From contig UBQX01000003.1 in assembly GCA_900467685.1 (NCBI GenBank), forward strand, positions 265,863 through 329,862: a stretch of DNA of 64,000 bases, given 5' to 3'. The notes under the pieces are model-generated. The model saw nothing but the letters and a program-made list of their open reading frames with translations, was not told the origin of the DNA and did not search any database. The position numbers were made by a program, and so were the translations under genes. This document shows positions 8,235 through 16,547 of this stretch, piece by piece. This DNA comes from Hyphomicrobiales bacterium (GTDB taxonomy: Bacteria; Pseudomonadota; Alphaproteobacteria; Rhizobiales; Rhizobiaceae). Each line of letters starts with the position of its first letter. Position 1 is the stretch's first letter.

Positions 8235-8654
8235 TTGAGTGAGACTATCGAACTTAGCAAGTACGTCCTTTCTGAAGACGAGGAGTTCATGAACCCCAAT
8301 CAGCAGGCCTATTTCCGGGCGAAGCTGATTAACTGGAAGAATGAAATTCTTCGGGAAGCGCGCGAGACGCTCGATCACCTCGCCGAAGAAAGCGCCAACC
8401 ATCCCGACCTTGCCGACCGTGCATCCTCCGAAACCGACCGTGCCATCGAGCTTCGCGCCCGCGATCGCCAGCGCAAGCTGATCTCCAAGATCGACGCCGC
8501 GCTGCAGCGTATCGAAGACGGCACCTATGGTTATTGCGAAGAGACGGGTGAGCCGATTGGCTTGAAGCGCCTCGACGCGCGGCCGATCGCCACGCTGTCC
8601 ATTGAGGCGCAGGAGCGTCACGAGCGTCGCGAGAAGGTCTATCGGGACGAGTGA
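8235..8654 (+). CDS. dksA: RNA polymerase-binding transcription factor DksA
   Basis: 139 residues from a TTG start at 8235 (SETIELSKYVLSEDEEFMNPNQ), preceded by CCAGGAGA. DksA inserts its coiled-coil into the RNA polymerase secondary channel and works with ppGpp in the stringent response. The coiled-coil region (FRAKLINWKNEILREARETLDHLAEE ... DLADRASSETDRAIELRARDR) is intact, including the DxxDxA-type tip. The C-terminal zinc finger has only one of four cysteines: GYCEETGEPIGLKRLDARPIATLSIEAQ, where Thr, Ser and Ala occupy the other positions. This is the alphaproteobacterial, zinc-independent-looking form. Confidence 0.95.
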   Translation: MSETIELSKYVLSEDEEFMNPNQQAYFRAKLINWKNEILREARETLDHLAEESANHPDLADRASSETDRAIELRARDRQRKLISKIDAALQRIEDGTYGYCEETGEPIGLKRLDARPIATLSIEAQERHERREKVYRDE

Positions 8655-8768
8655 TCGCCCCTTGATGTGCCAGAAGAGATTGCCGCAAGGTCTACCCTGC
8701 GACAGGACATCGCCTCGCGCGGATTTCGATCCGGAGCGGGGCGAAATTTTGAAGGATACAGGTTTCCC

Positions 8769-9089
8769 ATGCCAAAGCTGACTATCATCGCGTTCGACGG
8801 AACGCCGTTCGAAATTGACGCGCAGTCCGGTTCGACGGTCATGGAAAATGCCGTGCGCAATTCCGTGCCGGGCATCGAGGCGGAATGCGGCGGCGCCTGC
8901 GCCTGTGCCACCTGTCATGTCTATGTCGACGAGGCGTGGGCAGAAAAGGTCGGCTCGCCGGAGCCGATGGAAGAAGACATGCTGGACTTCGCCTTTGACG
9001 TTCGTCCGACCTCGCGGCTTTCCTGTCAGATCAAGATGTCGGATGCGTTCGACGGTCTCGTCGTGCGCGTGCCGGAAAAGCAGGCCTGA
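8769..9089 (+). CDS. Adrenodoxin-type 2Fe-2S ferredoxin
   Basis: 106 residues from ATG 8769 ([11 protein letters not shown]). The cluster ligands are visible as CGGACACATC (three cysteines spaced C-x5-C-x2-C) and RLSCQI further on, the pattern of vertebrate-type/FdxB-FdVI ferredoxins rather than plant-type. It would pass single electrons to a P450 or an iron-sulfur or biosynthetic partner. VYVDEAW and [20 protein letters not shown] are conserved family blocks. It stands alone, 115 bases after dksA, probably as its own transcript. Confidence 0.92.
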   Translation: MPKLTIIAFDGTPFEIDAQSGSTVMENAVRNSVPGIEAECGGACACATCHVYVDEAWAEKVGSPEPMEEDMLDFAFDVRPTSRLSCQIKMSDAFDGLVVRVPEKQA

Positions 9090-9140
9090 CCTCATCAGGT
9101 TCTGTCCAGCGGTGGAATCCCCGCCTGCCTGACGGCGGGC

Positions 9141-9177
9141 AAAAAAAGCCTCGCTTGCGGAAACCGTCAAGCGAGGC
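9141..9177 (-). terminator. Rho-independent terminator
   Basis: GCCTCGCTTG / CAAGCGAGGC form a perfect 10-bp stem with a 10-base loop. On the minus strand it is followed by seven T. It ends a minus-strand transcript coming from the candidate 6S RNA region, since no protein gene on that strand lies directly upstream. Confidence 0.8.
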
Positions 9178-9194
9178 CAGTCGGGCGCGCCAGG

Positions 9195-9360
9195 GGCGAG
9201 GGAGGATGCGCCCTGTCGTCTAAGGACGCGCGCCAGGAGAAAGCGGATTATCCCCGGATCCGGACCGCATGTTCCCCGCGCGGCCATCGGATCGAATGTC
9301 ATCGATTGTTGCGAATACAGGCAAACGCCCGCCGGAGTGATCAGCTCCCGCAACGTCGCC
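9195..9360 (-). ncRNA. Candidate 6S RNA (ssrS-like)
   Basis: A 166-nt stretch on the minus strand can close on itself: GGCGA and GGGAG at the 5' end pair with CTCCC and TCGCC at the 3' end, with an internal bulge. Inside are a large unpaired region and a GC-rich apical hairpin (CATGCGGTCCGGATCCGG...CCGC) resembling the 6S apical region. The length matches 6S RNA, which binds the housekeeping RNA polymerase holoenzyme. A TTAAAT -10-like element lies just upstream (9365-9370), and the terminator at 9141-9177 follows 17 bases downstream. The 6S identity rests on length, fold and partial motif likeness only; a different structured RNA is possible. Confidence 0.45.
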
Positions 9361-9733
9361 GCCAATTTAACGCGCGGCATCAACTATACTGAAACGCGAC
9401 GGCATCGCCGTCAGAAAATCTGGCGCCATGCGCCGGTGCATCTTCTTTGGTCGGGCTCTTGAGCCCTGCCTTGGACGCTCTCTTGTCTTCCTCCGGTGCA
9501 GTTCCAGACCAGAGCTCGCTTCGGGCGCCGCTGGACTTGCTCCATGGAAGTCAATGTAACTCAAGAGTTACGTGATTGCCACTGCAAGTTTTGTCAGGTG
9601 ATTGCCTGTTAGCGCCATCAGCCTGGCACAAGCTTTGATCCGTGCGAGACAAGCGCGCATGCAAACGCCGCCCGTGATATCGGGCGGCGCGCAATTATCA
9701 GGCATGCAGGCGTGTGCGAACGTCTATGTCAGT
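9361..9733. other. Non-coding region upstream of the candidate 6S RNA
   Basis: About 370 bases with no credible protein gene. A 65-codon minus-strand frame at 9367-9564 lacks a ribosome site and family features. The region contains a 16-bp perfect palindrome (9556-9571) listed separately. Confidence 0.5.
9556..9571. promoter_or_regulatory. 16-bp perfect palindrome, possible regulator site
   Basis: GTAACTCAAGAGTTAC is fully self-complementary and not followed by a T tract, so it is more likely a protein-binding site than a terminator. It lies about 200 bases upstream of the candidate 6S RNA and downstream of the DUF922 gene. The cognate regulator is unknown. Confidence 0.4.
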
Positions 9734-10378
9734 TCAATTCGCCGCGTTCGCCATCTGCGCCTGGCGCTCTTTCACGAGCCGCATGATGCGGGCTTCGAAA
9801 TTGGCCATCTCGATCTGGTCGAAACGCCGCTGGTCTTCGTCATGCTCCGCGATCTGTTGGTCCGTCGTGCGAGAGACGAGTGCCTGCATGGCCTCGCAAG
9901 TCTTCTGCGGCGGCAAGGATCTCAGCGCCTGCTCCAGCTGGTGGGCATGCCGCGTGGCGATTTCGGCGTGATGTTCTTCGTGACGCTTGATGTCACCGGC
10001 AAGTGAGTCCCACAGCACGGCGAGGCCGCGCGGAGCGCCACCGCGATCCTTCCAGTTCGGCAGAATGAGCTTCAGGTTCAGATTGACGCGGGCAGCGGAA
10101 ACCGAACAACGACCCTTCGACTCGCTATATTTGATATCGCCGGCGAACTTGATCTGCGCCGCACCCGGGTGACGCGCCATGCCGCCGGCCTGTGGGCCGT
10201 TGCGCATGAGGGCGCTGTCGAGTTCGGAGGCTGTCTTGCCGCGCACGGTGAAATAGACGGTGGACTTGCGAACGCTCGTGTCAGCCTTGGCCAGAGTGGC
10301 CAGCGCGACAAAGCCGCAGAGCACGGTTCCCAGAAAGGCAATCAAGCGCCAAGACGCCCATACCGAAACAAAGTTCAT
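9734..10378 (-). CDS. DUF922 secreted metalloprotease-like protein
   Basis: About 214 residues from ATG 10378 (MNFVSVWASWRLIAFLGTVLCGFVALATLAKA), with an AGGGGGA ribosome site and a signal peptide or membrane anchor. The mature part starts with the STVYFTVRGKTASELDSALMRNGPQ block seen in DUF922 and contains RHEEHHAEIA, a zinc-binding HExxH motif. The C-terminus is a long charged helix (HDEDQRRFDQIEMANFEARIMRLVKERQAQ). The family is predicted to be secreted Zn-dependent proteases; the substrate is unknown. Single gene. Confidence 0.8.
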   Translation of the reverse strand: MNFVSVWASWRLIAFLGTVLCGFVALATLAKADTSVRKSTVYFTVRGKTASELDSALMRNGPQAGGMARHPGAAQIKFAGDIKYSESKGRCSVSAARVNLNLKLILPNWKDRGGAPRGLAVLWDSLAGDIKRHEEHHAEIATRHAHQLEQALRSLPPQKTCEAMQALVSRTTDQQIAEHDEDQRRFDQIEMANFEARIMRLVKERQAQMANAAN

Positions 10379-10506
10379 CAGCACAGTCCCCCTCATTGTC
10401 TTTGAGGCGAGCTTGCTGCATAGCGGATCACAGAGCAATAAAAAAAGATATTGATGCCGCGATTCTGCCGCAGGTGTTGCAAAAGTCTTAAGGGTGGAAA
10501 TCTGGA

Positions 10507-11370
10507 ATGGTGAAGCGAGTCTGTTTCGAGCCGCGTGTCTGGCCGCTGGCGCATGCCCGTTCGCTGACGCTCGGGCCGCGCGGTCTCATCATGGCGATCG
10601 TCAACGTGACGCCGGACTCCTTTTCCGATGGCGGCCAGTTTGAGACCTCACAAAAGGCAATTGACCAGGCAGTTCGCCTGGCCGAGGCCGGCGCGCATAT
10701 TCTCGATATCGGCGGGGAGTCGACGCGGCCCGGAGCGGCGGTCGTCGATGGCGAGGAAGAGCGGCGCCGGGTTCTGCCGGTGATTTCAGCGCTGGCAGAA
10801 CGGTTTGGCCCCGATGGGCCGGTGATTTCCATCGATACCTATCGCGCAGCGACGGCTCAGGCGGCGCTGGAGGCGGGTGCGCATATAGTCAACGACGTCT
10901 GGGGGCTGACACGTGAGCCGGAGATCGCGGCCGTTGCTGCGAAGGCGGGTGCTGGCGTCTGCATCATGCATACGGGTCGCGAGCGGGCCGTGCTTCCCGA
11001 CCTGATCGAAGACCAGCTGGCATTCTTTGCCCGCTCCTTGCAGATCGCGGACGAGGCGGGGATCGAACGGTCCCGCTTGGTGCTCGACCCCGGCTTCGGC
11101 TTTGCCAAGGAGACGGCGGCGATCAATCTCGAATTGATGCGGCGGTTCGAGGAGCTGCATGTGCTCGGCCTGCCATTGCTCGCCGGCACCTCGCGCAAGC
11201 GGTTTCTCGGGGACTTGACTGGTCGTCCGGCGCCCGAGCGTGATGTCGCGACTGCTGCCACCAGCGCGGTCCTGAGGCTGGCGGGTGCCAGCGTGTTCAG
11301 GGTGCACGATGTCGCAAGCAGCAGGGATGCGCTCGCCGTCGTCGATGCTATGATTGGCCCAATGGAATGA
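10507..11370 (+). CDS. folP: Dihydropteroate synthase
   Basis: 287 residues. It condenses p-aminobenzoate with 6-hydroxymethyl-dihydropterin pyrophosphate to give dihydropteroate in folate synthesis, and is the target of sulfonamides. Signatures: MAIVNVTPDSFSDGG, LDIGGESTRPGA, NDVWGL, LDPGFGFAKE and AGTSRKRFLG, all in family order of the TIM barrel. It begins the folP-folB-folK cluster; folB starts 145 bases downstream, so the three genes are probably one transcript. Confidence 0.97.
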   Translation: MVKRVCFEPRVWPLAHARSLTLGPRGLIMAIVNVTPDSFSDGGQFETSQKAIDQAVRLAEAGAHILDIGGESTRPGAAVVDGEEERRRVLPVISALAERFGPDGPVISIDTYRAATAQAALEAGAHIVNDVWGLTREPEIAAVAAKAGAGVCIMHTGRERAVLPDLIEDQLAFFARSLQIADEAGIERSRLVLDPGFGFAKETAAINLELMRRFEELHVLGLPLLAGTSRKRFLGDLTGRPAPERDVATAATSAVLRLAGASVFRVHDVASSRDALAVVDAMIGPME

Positions 11371-11515
11371 AATCGGCATTGTGTGCCCATCTGCGGCGAT
11401 CGCGGGGATCCAATGTCAACTTCGAGAATTCCACCAGAAGTAAAGAGTTGCCAGTGGTGCTGAAGATTTTGACATGCGCTCTCGAGGACCACAGGGCGGC
11501 CGAAAGGATGATCCG

Positions 11516-11881
11516 GTGAAGCAATATACGATCTACATGAAGAACTGTGCGTTCTTCGCCCGCCATGGCTTTTTCGATGAAGAGGCATTCCTCGGGCAGC
11601 GGTTCTTTGTCGATGCGCGGTTGGATGTCGAGGCGGAGGCCCCGCTTCAGGACGACAAGCTCGACGGTACAGTGGATTACGGTGTCGCCTTCAAGGTCAT
11701 CGAATCGGTCGTGCTCGGCCGGCGCCGCTATCTGATCGAAGCGCTGGCCGCCGATATCGCCACCGGGCTTTGCGAAGAATTCCCACATATCAGGCGTGCC
11801 GAGATCACCGTGCGCAAGCCGAATGCCCCGGTCCCCGGCGTGCTGGATTATGTGGAAGTCACGGTGACCCATGTCCCCTGA
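11516..11881 (+). CDS. folB: Dihydroneopterin aldolase
   Basis: 121 residues from a GTG at 11516 (KQYTIYMKNCAFFARHGFFDEE) with an AAAGGA site upstream. FolB cleaves dihydroneopterin to 6-hydroxymethyl-dihydropterin and glycolaldehyde. FFARHGFFDEEAFLGQRFFVD, LDGTVDYGVAFKVIE and the late VRKPNAPVPGVLDYVEV (with the catalytic lysine) are family blocks. Its last 11 bases overlap folK, indicating coupled translation. Confidence 0.95.
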   Translation: MKQYTIYMKNCAFFARHGFFDEEAFLGQRFFVDARLDVEAEAPLQDDKLDGTVDYGVAFKVIESVVLGRRRYLIEALAADIATGLCEEFPHIRRAEITVRKPNAPVPGVLDYVEVTVTHVP

Positions 11882-12389
11882 GGTGCGCTTCCGGCGGGCC
11901 AATCTCGGCCTTGGCGGCAATATCGGCGATCCGGCGGCCAACATGGCCATAGCCCTGCAGCTGATCGATGCGCGACAGGACTGCCGGGTCATGACCGTCT
12001 CCCGGCTTTACCGGACGCCGCCGTGGGGAAAGACGGACCAGGACTGGTTCTTCAACGCTTGTGCCTTGATCGAGACCGCACTGGAGCCGGATACGCTGCT
12101 TGATCTCTGTCTCGGCCTCGAAAAGGAGATGAACCGGGTGCGCATCGAGCGCTGGGGGCCGCGCACGCTGGATATCGATATCCTGACGTTCGAGGGTGTG
12201 ACCAGTGATGCCGAACGGCTGCTCCTGCCGCACCCCCGTGTTGCCGAGCGTGCCTTCGTTCTCATGCCGCTTTGCGATTATGCGCCCGATACGGTCATTG
12301 GAACGGAAAACGCCCGCGACCTTCTCACAAAGGTAGACGCGGGCGGTATCGAGCCGGTCTCGGAAGACGGCGACTGGTGGAAGCTCTGA
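11871..12389 (+). CDS. folK: 6-hydroxymethyl-7,8-dihydropterin pyrophosphokinase
   Basis: 172 residues. HPPK transfers pyrophosphate from ATP to the pterin, making the substrate of FolP. LGLGGNIGDPAANM near the start, SRLYRTPPWG, DWFFNACALIET and RWGPRTLDIDILTF (Mg/ATP-binding aspartates) followed by LPHPRVAERAFVLMPL are the complete HPPK signature. It overlaps folB by 11 bases. The genomic order gives the three consecutive pterin-branch enzymes in one operon. Confidence 0.96.
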   Translation: MSPEVRFRRANLGLGGNIGDPAANMAIALQLIDARQDCRVMTVSRLYRTPPWGKTDQDWFFNACALIETALEPDTLLDLCLGLEKEMNRVRIERWGPRTLDIDILTFEGVTSDAERLLLPHPRVAERAFVLMPLCDYAPDTVIGTENARDLLTKVDAGGIEPVSEDGDWWKL

Positions 12390-12393
12390 CGCG

Positions 12394-12645
12394 TTAGCCG
12401 AGGCGGATGCGAACCGGGCGGCGGCCGTTGGGAGCCGTCGTATAGAGGTGGATCTGCGTCTTCGGCTGGGCGCTGCGCCAGGCGCGCGCACCATGGCTGA
12501 GAAGCATCGCGACGAGATCGCGGGTGCGTGCCTTGCCGCCGGCGCTGGCCAGACGCATTGCCGCTTCGTGCAGCGGGTGCAGCATGTTGCGGAAGGGGCG
12601 CAGACTGCCGGTCTCGCTACCCTGGAAATTTTCGTTCATCGACAT
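12394..12645 (-). CDS. Small conserved-looking protein of unknown function
   Basis: 83 residues, basic, ending HLYTTAPNGRRPVRIRLG. The middle (MLHPLHEAAMRLASAGGKARTRDLVAMLLSHGARAWR) predicts two amphipathic helices. It has a GAGG site ahead of the ATG at 12645 and lies tail-to-tail with folK, 4 bases apart. Codon use is like its neighbours. No recognised domain; it may be a small regulator or structural protein. Confidence 0.5.
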   Translation of the reverse strand: MSMNENFQGSETGSLRPFRNMLHPLHEAAMRLASAGGKARTRDLVAMLLSHGARAWRSAQPKTQIHLYTTAPNGRRPVRIRLG

Positions 12646-12813
12646 GACAGGCCTCGTACACAGTAAAAATCGAGGGTAGGCCGCGGGGTTGCGGGCTTCC
12701 GGGTCGTTGATGGTCCGGCGGCGCGGCGAGCATATGTCGCGACGCGGGAGGTTGTGGGTGCGGCGGCACCATCGTTCTGCACGGGGTTAATCGGCCGCAC
12801 CAATGTCATCGGT

Positions 12814-14349
12814 CTACTCCAGGCTTGCCCAGCAGCTGACGCCGCGGCGCTTCAGCGCATTGCAGGCATTCACTGCAGAGTCCTGGCCGCGGAAGCCGCC
12901 AAAGCGTGCGCGGTAGATCTTGGCGCCGTCGGAAACCGCGGCAACCGTGTAGGGATCGGCGGAACGCAATACCTTGCCGCCTTTGGCCTTTGCCTTGTCG
13001 AGCAGTCCCTCTGCGAGTTCCTTGCTCGGCGCTGCGCCAACCTGAATGGTCCAGCCCTTGTTCTTGGAGCGCGAGGTGGAAGCGGTGGTCACAGTGTCCA
13101 CGCCATCTTCGTCTTCGCTTGCGTCCTTCGACTTCGCGACTTCCTTCGTGATTGCCTTCTCGACCTTCTTCTCGGTCTTGATCACTGCCTTGGCCGGGCT
13201 TTCGGCCTGCGGTGCTGCAAAGGCGGTCTTGACCGGGGAGGCGTCCTCATCGTCATTCGACGTTTCGGCAATGACCGCTTTCTTGGGCGCGATGCGCGGT
13301 GCGTCGCCAAAGGCCTGATCGATACGGTTGATTTCGGCCGGGGGCTGCGGAGCGTTGACGGCTGCAGGCGGCAGTTCGGCGCTTGCAGAGGCGACTTCGA
13401 CCGGCTTGGAGGCCAATGCTGCGGCCGACTGAACCGGCGCCGGGATGGCAAGCGGCTGCGGTGCGGCTGGAGCCGACCGGGCGATGACGAAGTTTCCGCG
13501 TCCGTTTGACGACTGCGGGAGATAGCGCTTGACCAGATCGGTCACCTTGGCGTCGCGGGCGCCGGCGGAGCGTTCACCCAGAACGACGACGACGATGGAG
13601 TGACCATCGACCTTTGCAGAGGTCGCGAGGTTGGAACCGGCTGCGCGGGTGTAGCCCGTCTTGATTCCATCGACGCCGGCCACACGGCCGAGGAGATGGT
13701 TGTGGTTGCCGATCACCTGCTTGCCGTAACGGAACGAACGGACCGAGAAATAGCTGTAATATTGCGGGAAATGCTGACGCAGCGCCACGCTGAGCAAAGC
13801 CTGGTCGCGGGCTGTGGTCAGCTGGCGATCGTCGGGCAGGCCGTTCGGGTTCACGTAGATGGTATTGCGCATGCCGAGCGAACGGGCCTTGGCCGTCATC
13901 ATCTTGCCAAAGCTCGGAACCGAGCCACCCAGCGCTTCGGCAAAGGCCCAGGCAACGTCGTTGGCCGAGCGTGTAACGAGGGCGAGAATGCCCTGTTCGA
14001 CGGTGAACGTGCCGCCGGCGCGCACACCGAGCTTCGTCGGGGCCTGGCCAGCTGCAGCGGCCGACATGGTGATGGGTGTAGACTTCGTGAGCTTGCCGGA
14101 ATTCAGGGCCTCAAAGATGAGATAAAGCGTCATCATCTTTGTCAGGGACGCGGGATAGCGCAGACCACCTGAATCCTGATTGTAGAGAACCTTACCCGTA
14201 TTGGCATCGATCACGATGGCAGCCTGCTTGGCTGCATGGGCGGCGCTGGCGGCAAAAAACGTGCCTGCGATGATCGCGACTGCGACTTTCCGGAACAATC
14301 CGGCAAAGGCGCCGGCTGTGGAACGTTTTTCTTGGGAATTTTTCAGCAT
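12814..14349 (-). CDS. D-alanyl-D-alanine carboxypeptidase (PBP5/6 type) with C-terminal SPOR domain
   Basis: About 511 residues. A signal sequence ending SAAHA is followed by a peptidase S11 domain with all three active-site motifs: ASLTKMM (SxxK nucleophile), SANDVA (SxN) and GIKTGYT (KTG). It would trim the terminal D-Ala of peptidoglycan pentapeptides. A long Ala/Pro/Lys-rich linker (about residues 285-425) leads to a SPOR domain (GWTIQVGAAPSKELAEGLLDKAK ... YRARFGGF) that binds denuded glycan at the division site. I chose ATG 14349; a GTG at 14382 would add 11 residues. Monocistronic. Confidence 0.92.
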   Translation of the reverse strand: MLKNSQEKRSTAGAFAGLFRKVAVAIIAGTFFAASAAHAAKQAAIVIDANTGKVLYNQDSGGLRYPASLTKMMTLYLIFEALNSGKLTKSTPITMSAAAAGQAPTKLGVRAGGTFTVEQGILALVTRSANDVAWAFAEALGGSVPSFGKMMTAKARSLGMRNTIYVNPNGLPDDRQLTTARDQALLSVALRQHFPQYYSYFSVRSFRYGKQVIGNHNHLLGRVAGVDGIKTGYTRAAGSNLATSAKVDGHSIVVVVLGERSAGARDAKVTDLVKRYLPQSSNGRGNFVIARSAPAAPQPLAIPAPVQSAAALASKPVEVASASAELPPAAVNAPQPPAEINRIDQAFGDAPRIAPKKAVIAETSNDDEDASPVKTAFAAPQAESPAKAVIKTEKKVEKAITKEVAKSKDASEDEDGVDTVTTASTSRSKNKGWTIQVGAAPSKELAEGLLDKAKAKGGKVLRSADPYTVAAVSDGAKIYRARFGGFRGQDSAVNACNALKRRGVSCWASLE

Positions 14350-14514
14350 TGCCACTTTGTTACTCTTACAAGAATTGCTCACCTGTTTGGCGGCGCCATC
14401 CCTCCTCAGCGCCAGTTAGGAGACACTAGACGGATAGCGTTACCAATCGGTTTATGATGAATGGCGCGTTTACGACTTCGCTAAATTTGTTGGGGAATGG
14501 AGCGGCTGACAGGA

Positions 14515-14555
14515 CGAAAAACGCCTGCGGCCAAGCGGTCCGCAGGCGTTCTTTT
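14515..14555. terminator. Bidirectional terminator
   Basis: ACGCCTGCGG / CCGCAGGCGT form a 10-bp perfect stem with a 9-base loop, flanked by A-rich sequence on the left and a T tract on the right. On the minus strand it lies 31 bases after the stop of the 14580-15299 gene. Confidence 0.75.
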
Positions 14556-14579
14556 TATTCTGGATTGTGCAGTGTGCGC

Positions 14580-15299
14580 TCAGTCGGCGAGATGGGCGGT
14601 GGCGTAAGCGCGGACCGCAGAATCAAGCGCTTTCCAGTCCTTGAGAAGGTTGGCCGAGAATCGGTACTGCACGCTCAGGTCCGAGCCTGCCAGCAGGTCG
14701 CGCTGGCAGTCGGCGCCGGTCGACTGGGTGGGCGTGGCGGGCAGGACGCAGCGCACGGCATAGGGCTCGGCGCCGCCGTTGGGATCCGTAAGCAGCACTT
14801 CATCACCATAGCCGGAGCCCTGGCGGAAACGGTGCAGCGAAAGACCGGCCGGGCCATTTTCAGCCGGTCCGTCGAAGAGGCGCGAGTAGATGGGGGCCAC
14901 GCGGCCCGACATGTCGCGCGTCATGATGGACTGCGACATCTGAAGGAAAATCAGCGAGCTGGCATTGGAGATATCGAAGAAGCGCTGCGCGTTGGCTGGC
15001 GCGTAGCCCGTCATCTCGGGCCACTGCAGCGCAAGGTTCACCTGCTCCTGCTTGCCGGAGAAACGCTGCTCTGGAAAGCGGATTGCGTTTTCCGGAAGCT
15101 TGAGGCGGTCGGGTCCGATGACAATCTCGAGGGCGGCGGTGCTGGCGGAATATTCGCCAACCGCTATGCGCTTGCCATACCATTTGCCGGCGAAGCTGAC
15201 GCCGACTGTCAGTGAACCCAGGATGATGGCGCCGATGACGGCCTTGCGGACCAGGCCGGCCGAGAGGATTGGCGCAGAATCGATCATGTCCTGTGCCAT
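14580..15299 (-). CDS. Membrane-anchored periplasmic protein of unknown function
   Basis: About 239 residues from ATG 15299 (MAQDMIDSAPILSAG) behind a GGGAG site; longer frames to 15401 seem spurious. One transmembrane helix (AVIGAIILGSLTVGVSFAG, residues 20-38) is followed by a periplasmic domain containing VIGPDRLKLPENAIRFPEQ and two cysteines (RCVLPA, DCQRDLLAGSD) that may pair. The block PDRLKLPENAIRF is reminiscent of a conserved rhizobial envelope family, but I cannot assign a function. It is divergent from a small membrane protein gene. Confidence 0.65.
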   Translation of the reverse strand: MAQDMIDSAPILSAGLVRKAVIGAIILGSLTVGVSFAGKWYGKRIAVGEYSASTAALEIVIGPDRLKLPENAIRFPEQRFSGKQEQVNLALQWPEMTGYAPANAQRFFDISNASSLIFLQMSQSIMTRDMSGRVAPIYSRLFDGPAENGPAGLSLHRFRQGSGYGDEVLLTDPNGGAEPYAVRCVLPATPTQSTGADCQRDLLAGSDLSVQYRFSANLLKDWKALDSAVRAYATAHLAD

Positions 15300-15424
15300 C
15301 TCAGCACGCTCCCTGTCCAGCTGGCCGGCTTTATGCCGTTTCGTCGGCGTTTCCGTTCCGGAAAGAAACAGAAAATCGCGGCACGTTTCTTGCTGGATCA
15401 ACCCTGTTGGAATAGGGTTAACAA

Positions 15425-15745
15425 ATGATGAATTTCGCCGATCTGGTCCTGTGTTTGTTGACGGGTTTCGCCATCCCGCTGGCGCTTAGTGGTATCGTGA
15501 CCGAGCGCGTGCAGCTTCACGCGGGGCGCGGGCAGGTGGGATCTGCGGGACGGTTCTTCGTGTTCTGGTCTTCGGCGCTGCTCTGCGGGCCGGGACTGTT
15601 TGCAACGAGGCTTGTAGACGGTTTCCGTTCCGGTGCTGAAAGTGCCGGCGAGCAGATCGCGGGATGGCTCGCCGCCGCCGGCTGGGCGCTTCTTTATGGC
15701 TATGTCGTGCTCAATCTGGTGCGGCACGTATTCCATCTTCCGTGA
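15425..15745 (+). CDS. Small integral membrane protein of unknown function
   Basis: 106 residues with three predicted transmembrane segments (about 5-24, 43-60 and 80-100) and an RVQLHAGRGQVGSAGRF loop. The start ATGATG at 15425 follows the divergent gene's upstream region by 125 bases. No catalytic motif. Confidence 0.6.
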   Translation: MMNFADLVLCLLTGFAIPLALSGIVTERVQLHAGRGQVGSAGRFFVFWSSALLCGPGLFATRLVDGFRSGAESAGEQIAGWLAAAGWALLYGYVVLNLVRHVFHLP

Positions 15746-15811
15746 TCATCGAAAAAACGCGCCCCCTGGCGTTCAGCCGGGAAGCGCGTCCGATGCTCGC
15801 CGGGAACGGTG

Positions 15812-16417
15812 TCAGCGAAGCGTGCCGACCGAAGTGGAGGTGACGCGACCGTCGTCGAGCTTGACCCACTTGGCGGAATTGTCGGTGGCCTGACGCTTGA
15901 GGAAGCGATATTCCGTTTCAGACCAGATCAGAACCTTGTTGCGCATGTTGTCGAGGACGAAATCGCCGCGGTCGGTGCGGACGGTCAGGACCGCGTGGCC
16001 TTCGCCATTGGGCTGCAGGACAACGGTCATCAGCAGATCCGAAAGGGGCACGCCGGCCTCATGCAGCAGCTTGCGCTTCAGGAGGGCGTAGTCCTCGCAA
16101 TCGCCAGCCGTCGTCGGGATGGCCCAGTATTCCTCGACGCCGTAAAGCTCCTGATCCGTCATCGGCTGGATCGTCGAGTTGACGTTATAGTTGATCCTCA
16201 GGATCGTTTTCCAGTTGGCTTCGTCGAGATGGTAGGCCTGCCGGCCATCCGTATTCGTCTGGCAGTCCGACGGATTGCGCTTGCAGTATTCGTAGTGGCC
16301 GATCGGCGGATTGGTCGCGCCGAGGCTCTGCATGCTGGCTGGAAGGGCGAAGGCGCTCACGGTGCCGGATGCGATGAAGGCGAGGGCGGCAAGCGCTATT
16401 CTTATTGTTCTTTGCAT
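15812..16417 (-). CDS. Periplasmic transglutaminase-like cysteine peptidase (BTLCP/peptidase C93 family)
   Basis: 201 residues with a signal peptide (cleavage near AFA-LP). The catalytic triad is readable: Cys in TTAGDCEDYALLKRK, His in GEGHAVLTV and Asp in GDFVLDNM. In the related LapG, such an enzyme cleaves a surface adhesin under c-di-GMP control; here there is no LapD partner nearby, though a PilZ protein is the next gene on this strand. Family known, substrate not. Upstream (16514-16547) are two direct repeats. Confidence 0.88.
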   Translation of the reverse strand: MQRTIRIALAALAFIASGTVSAFALPASMQSLGATNPPIGHYEYCKRNPSDCQTNTDGRQAYHLDEANWKTILRINYNVNSTIQPMTDQELYGVEEYWAIPTTAGDCEDYALLKRKLLHEAGVPLSDLLMTVVLQPNGEGHAVLTVRTDRGDFVLDNMRNKVLIWSETEYRFLKRQATDNSAKWVKLDDGRVTSTSVGTLR

Positions 16418-16513
16418 TGCTATTCTCCCGTTGTGAGAAGAGCAATAGCAGGTAGTTTTTTATATCACGCGAAACTTTTCAGTAGATTTCAGATCAATAC
16501 TTCTGAAAATAAG

Positions 16514-16547
16514 AATAAAACTTGAATAGAATAATAATAAAACTTGA
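16514..16547. repeat. Two 12-bp direct repeats upstream of the cysteine peptidase gene
   Basis: AATAAAACTTGA occurs at 16514-16525 and 16536-16547, 22 bases apart start to start (two helical turns), in an unusually AT-rich stretch about 100 bases upstream of the peptidase start. This could be a tandem activator or repressor site. Confidence 0.4.

Noticed and set aside
9141..9600. tmRNA or RNase P RNA in the ferredoxin-DUF922 gap
   Set aside because: No tag-peptide coding stretch ending in AA, no tRNA-like acceptor pieces and no RNase P core motifs.
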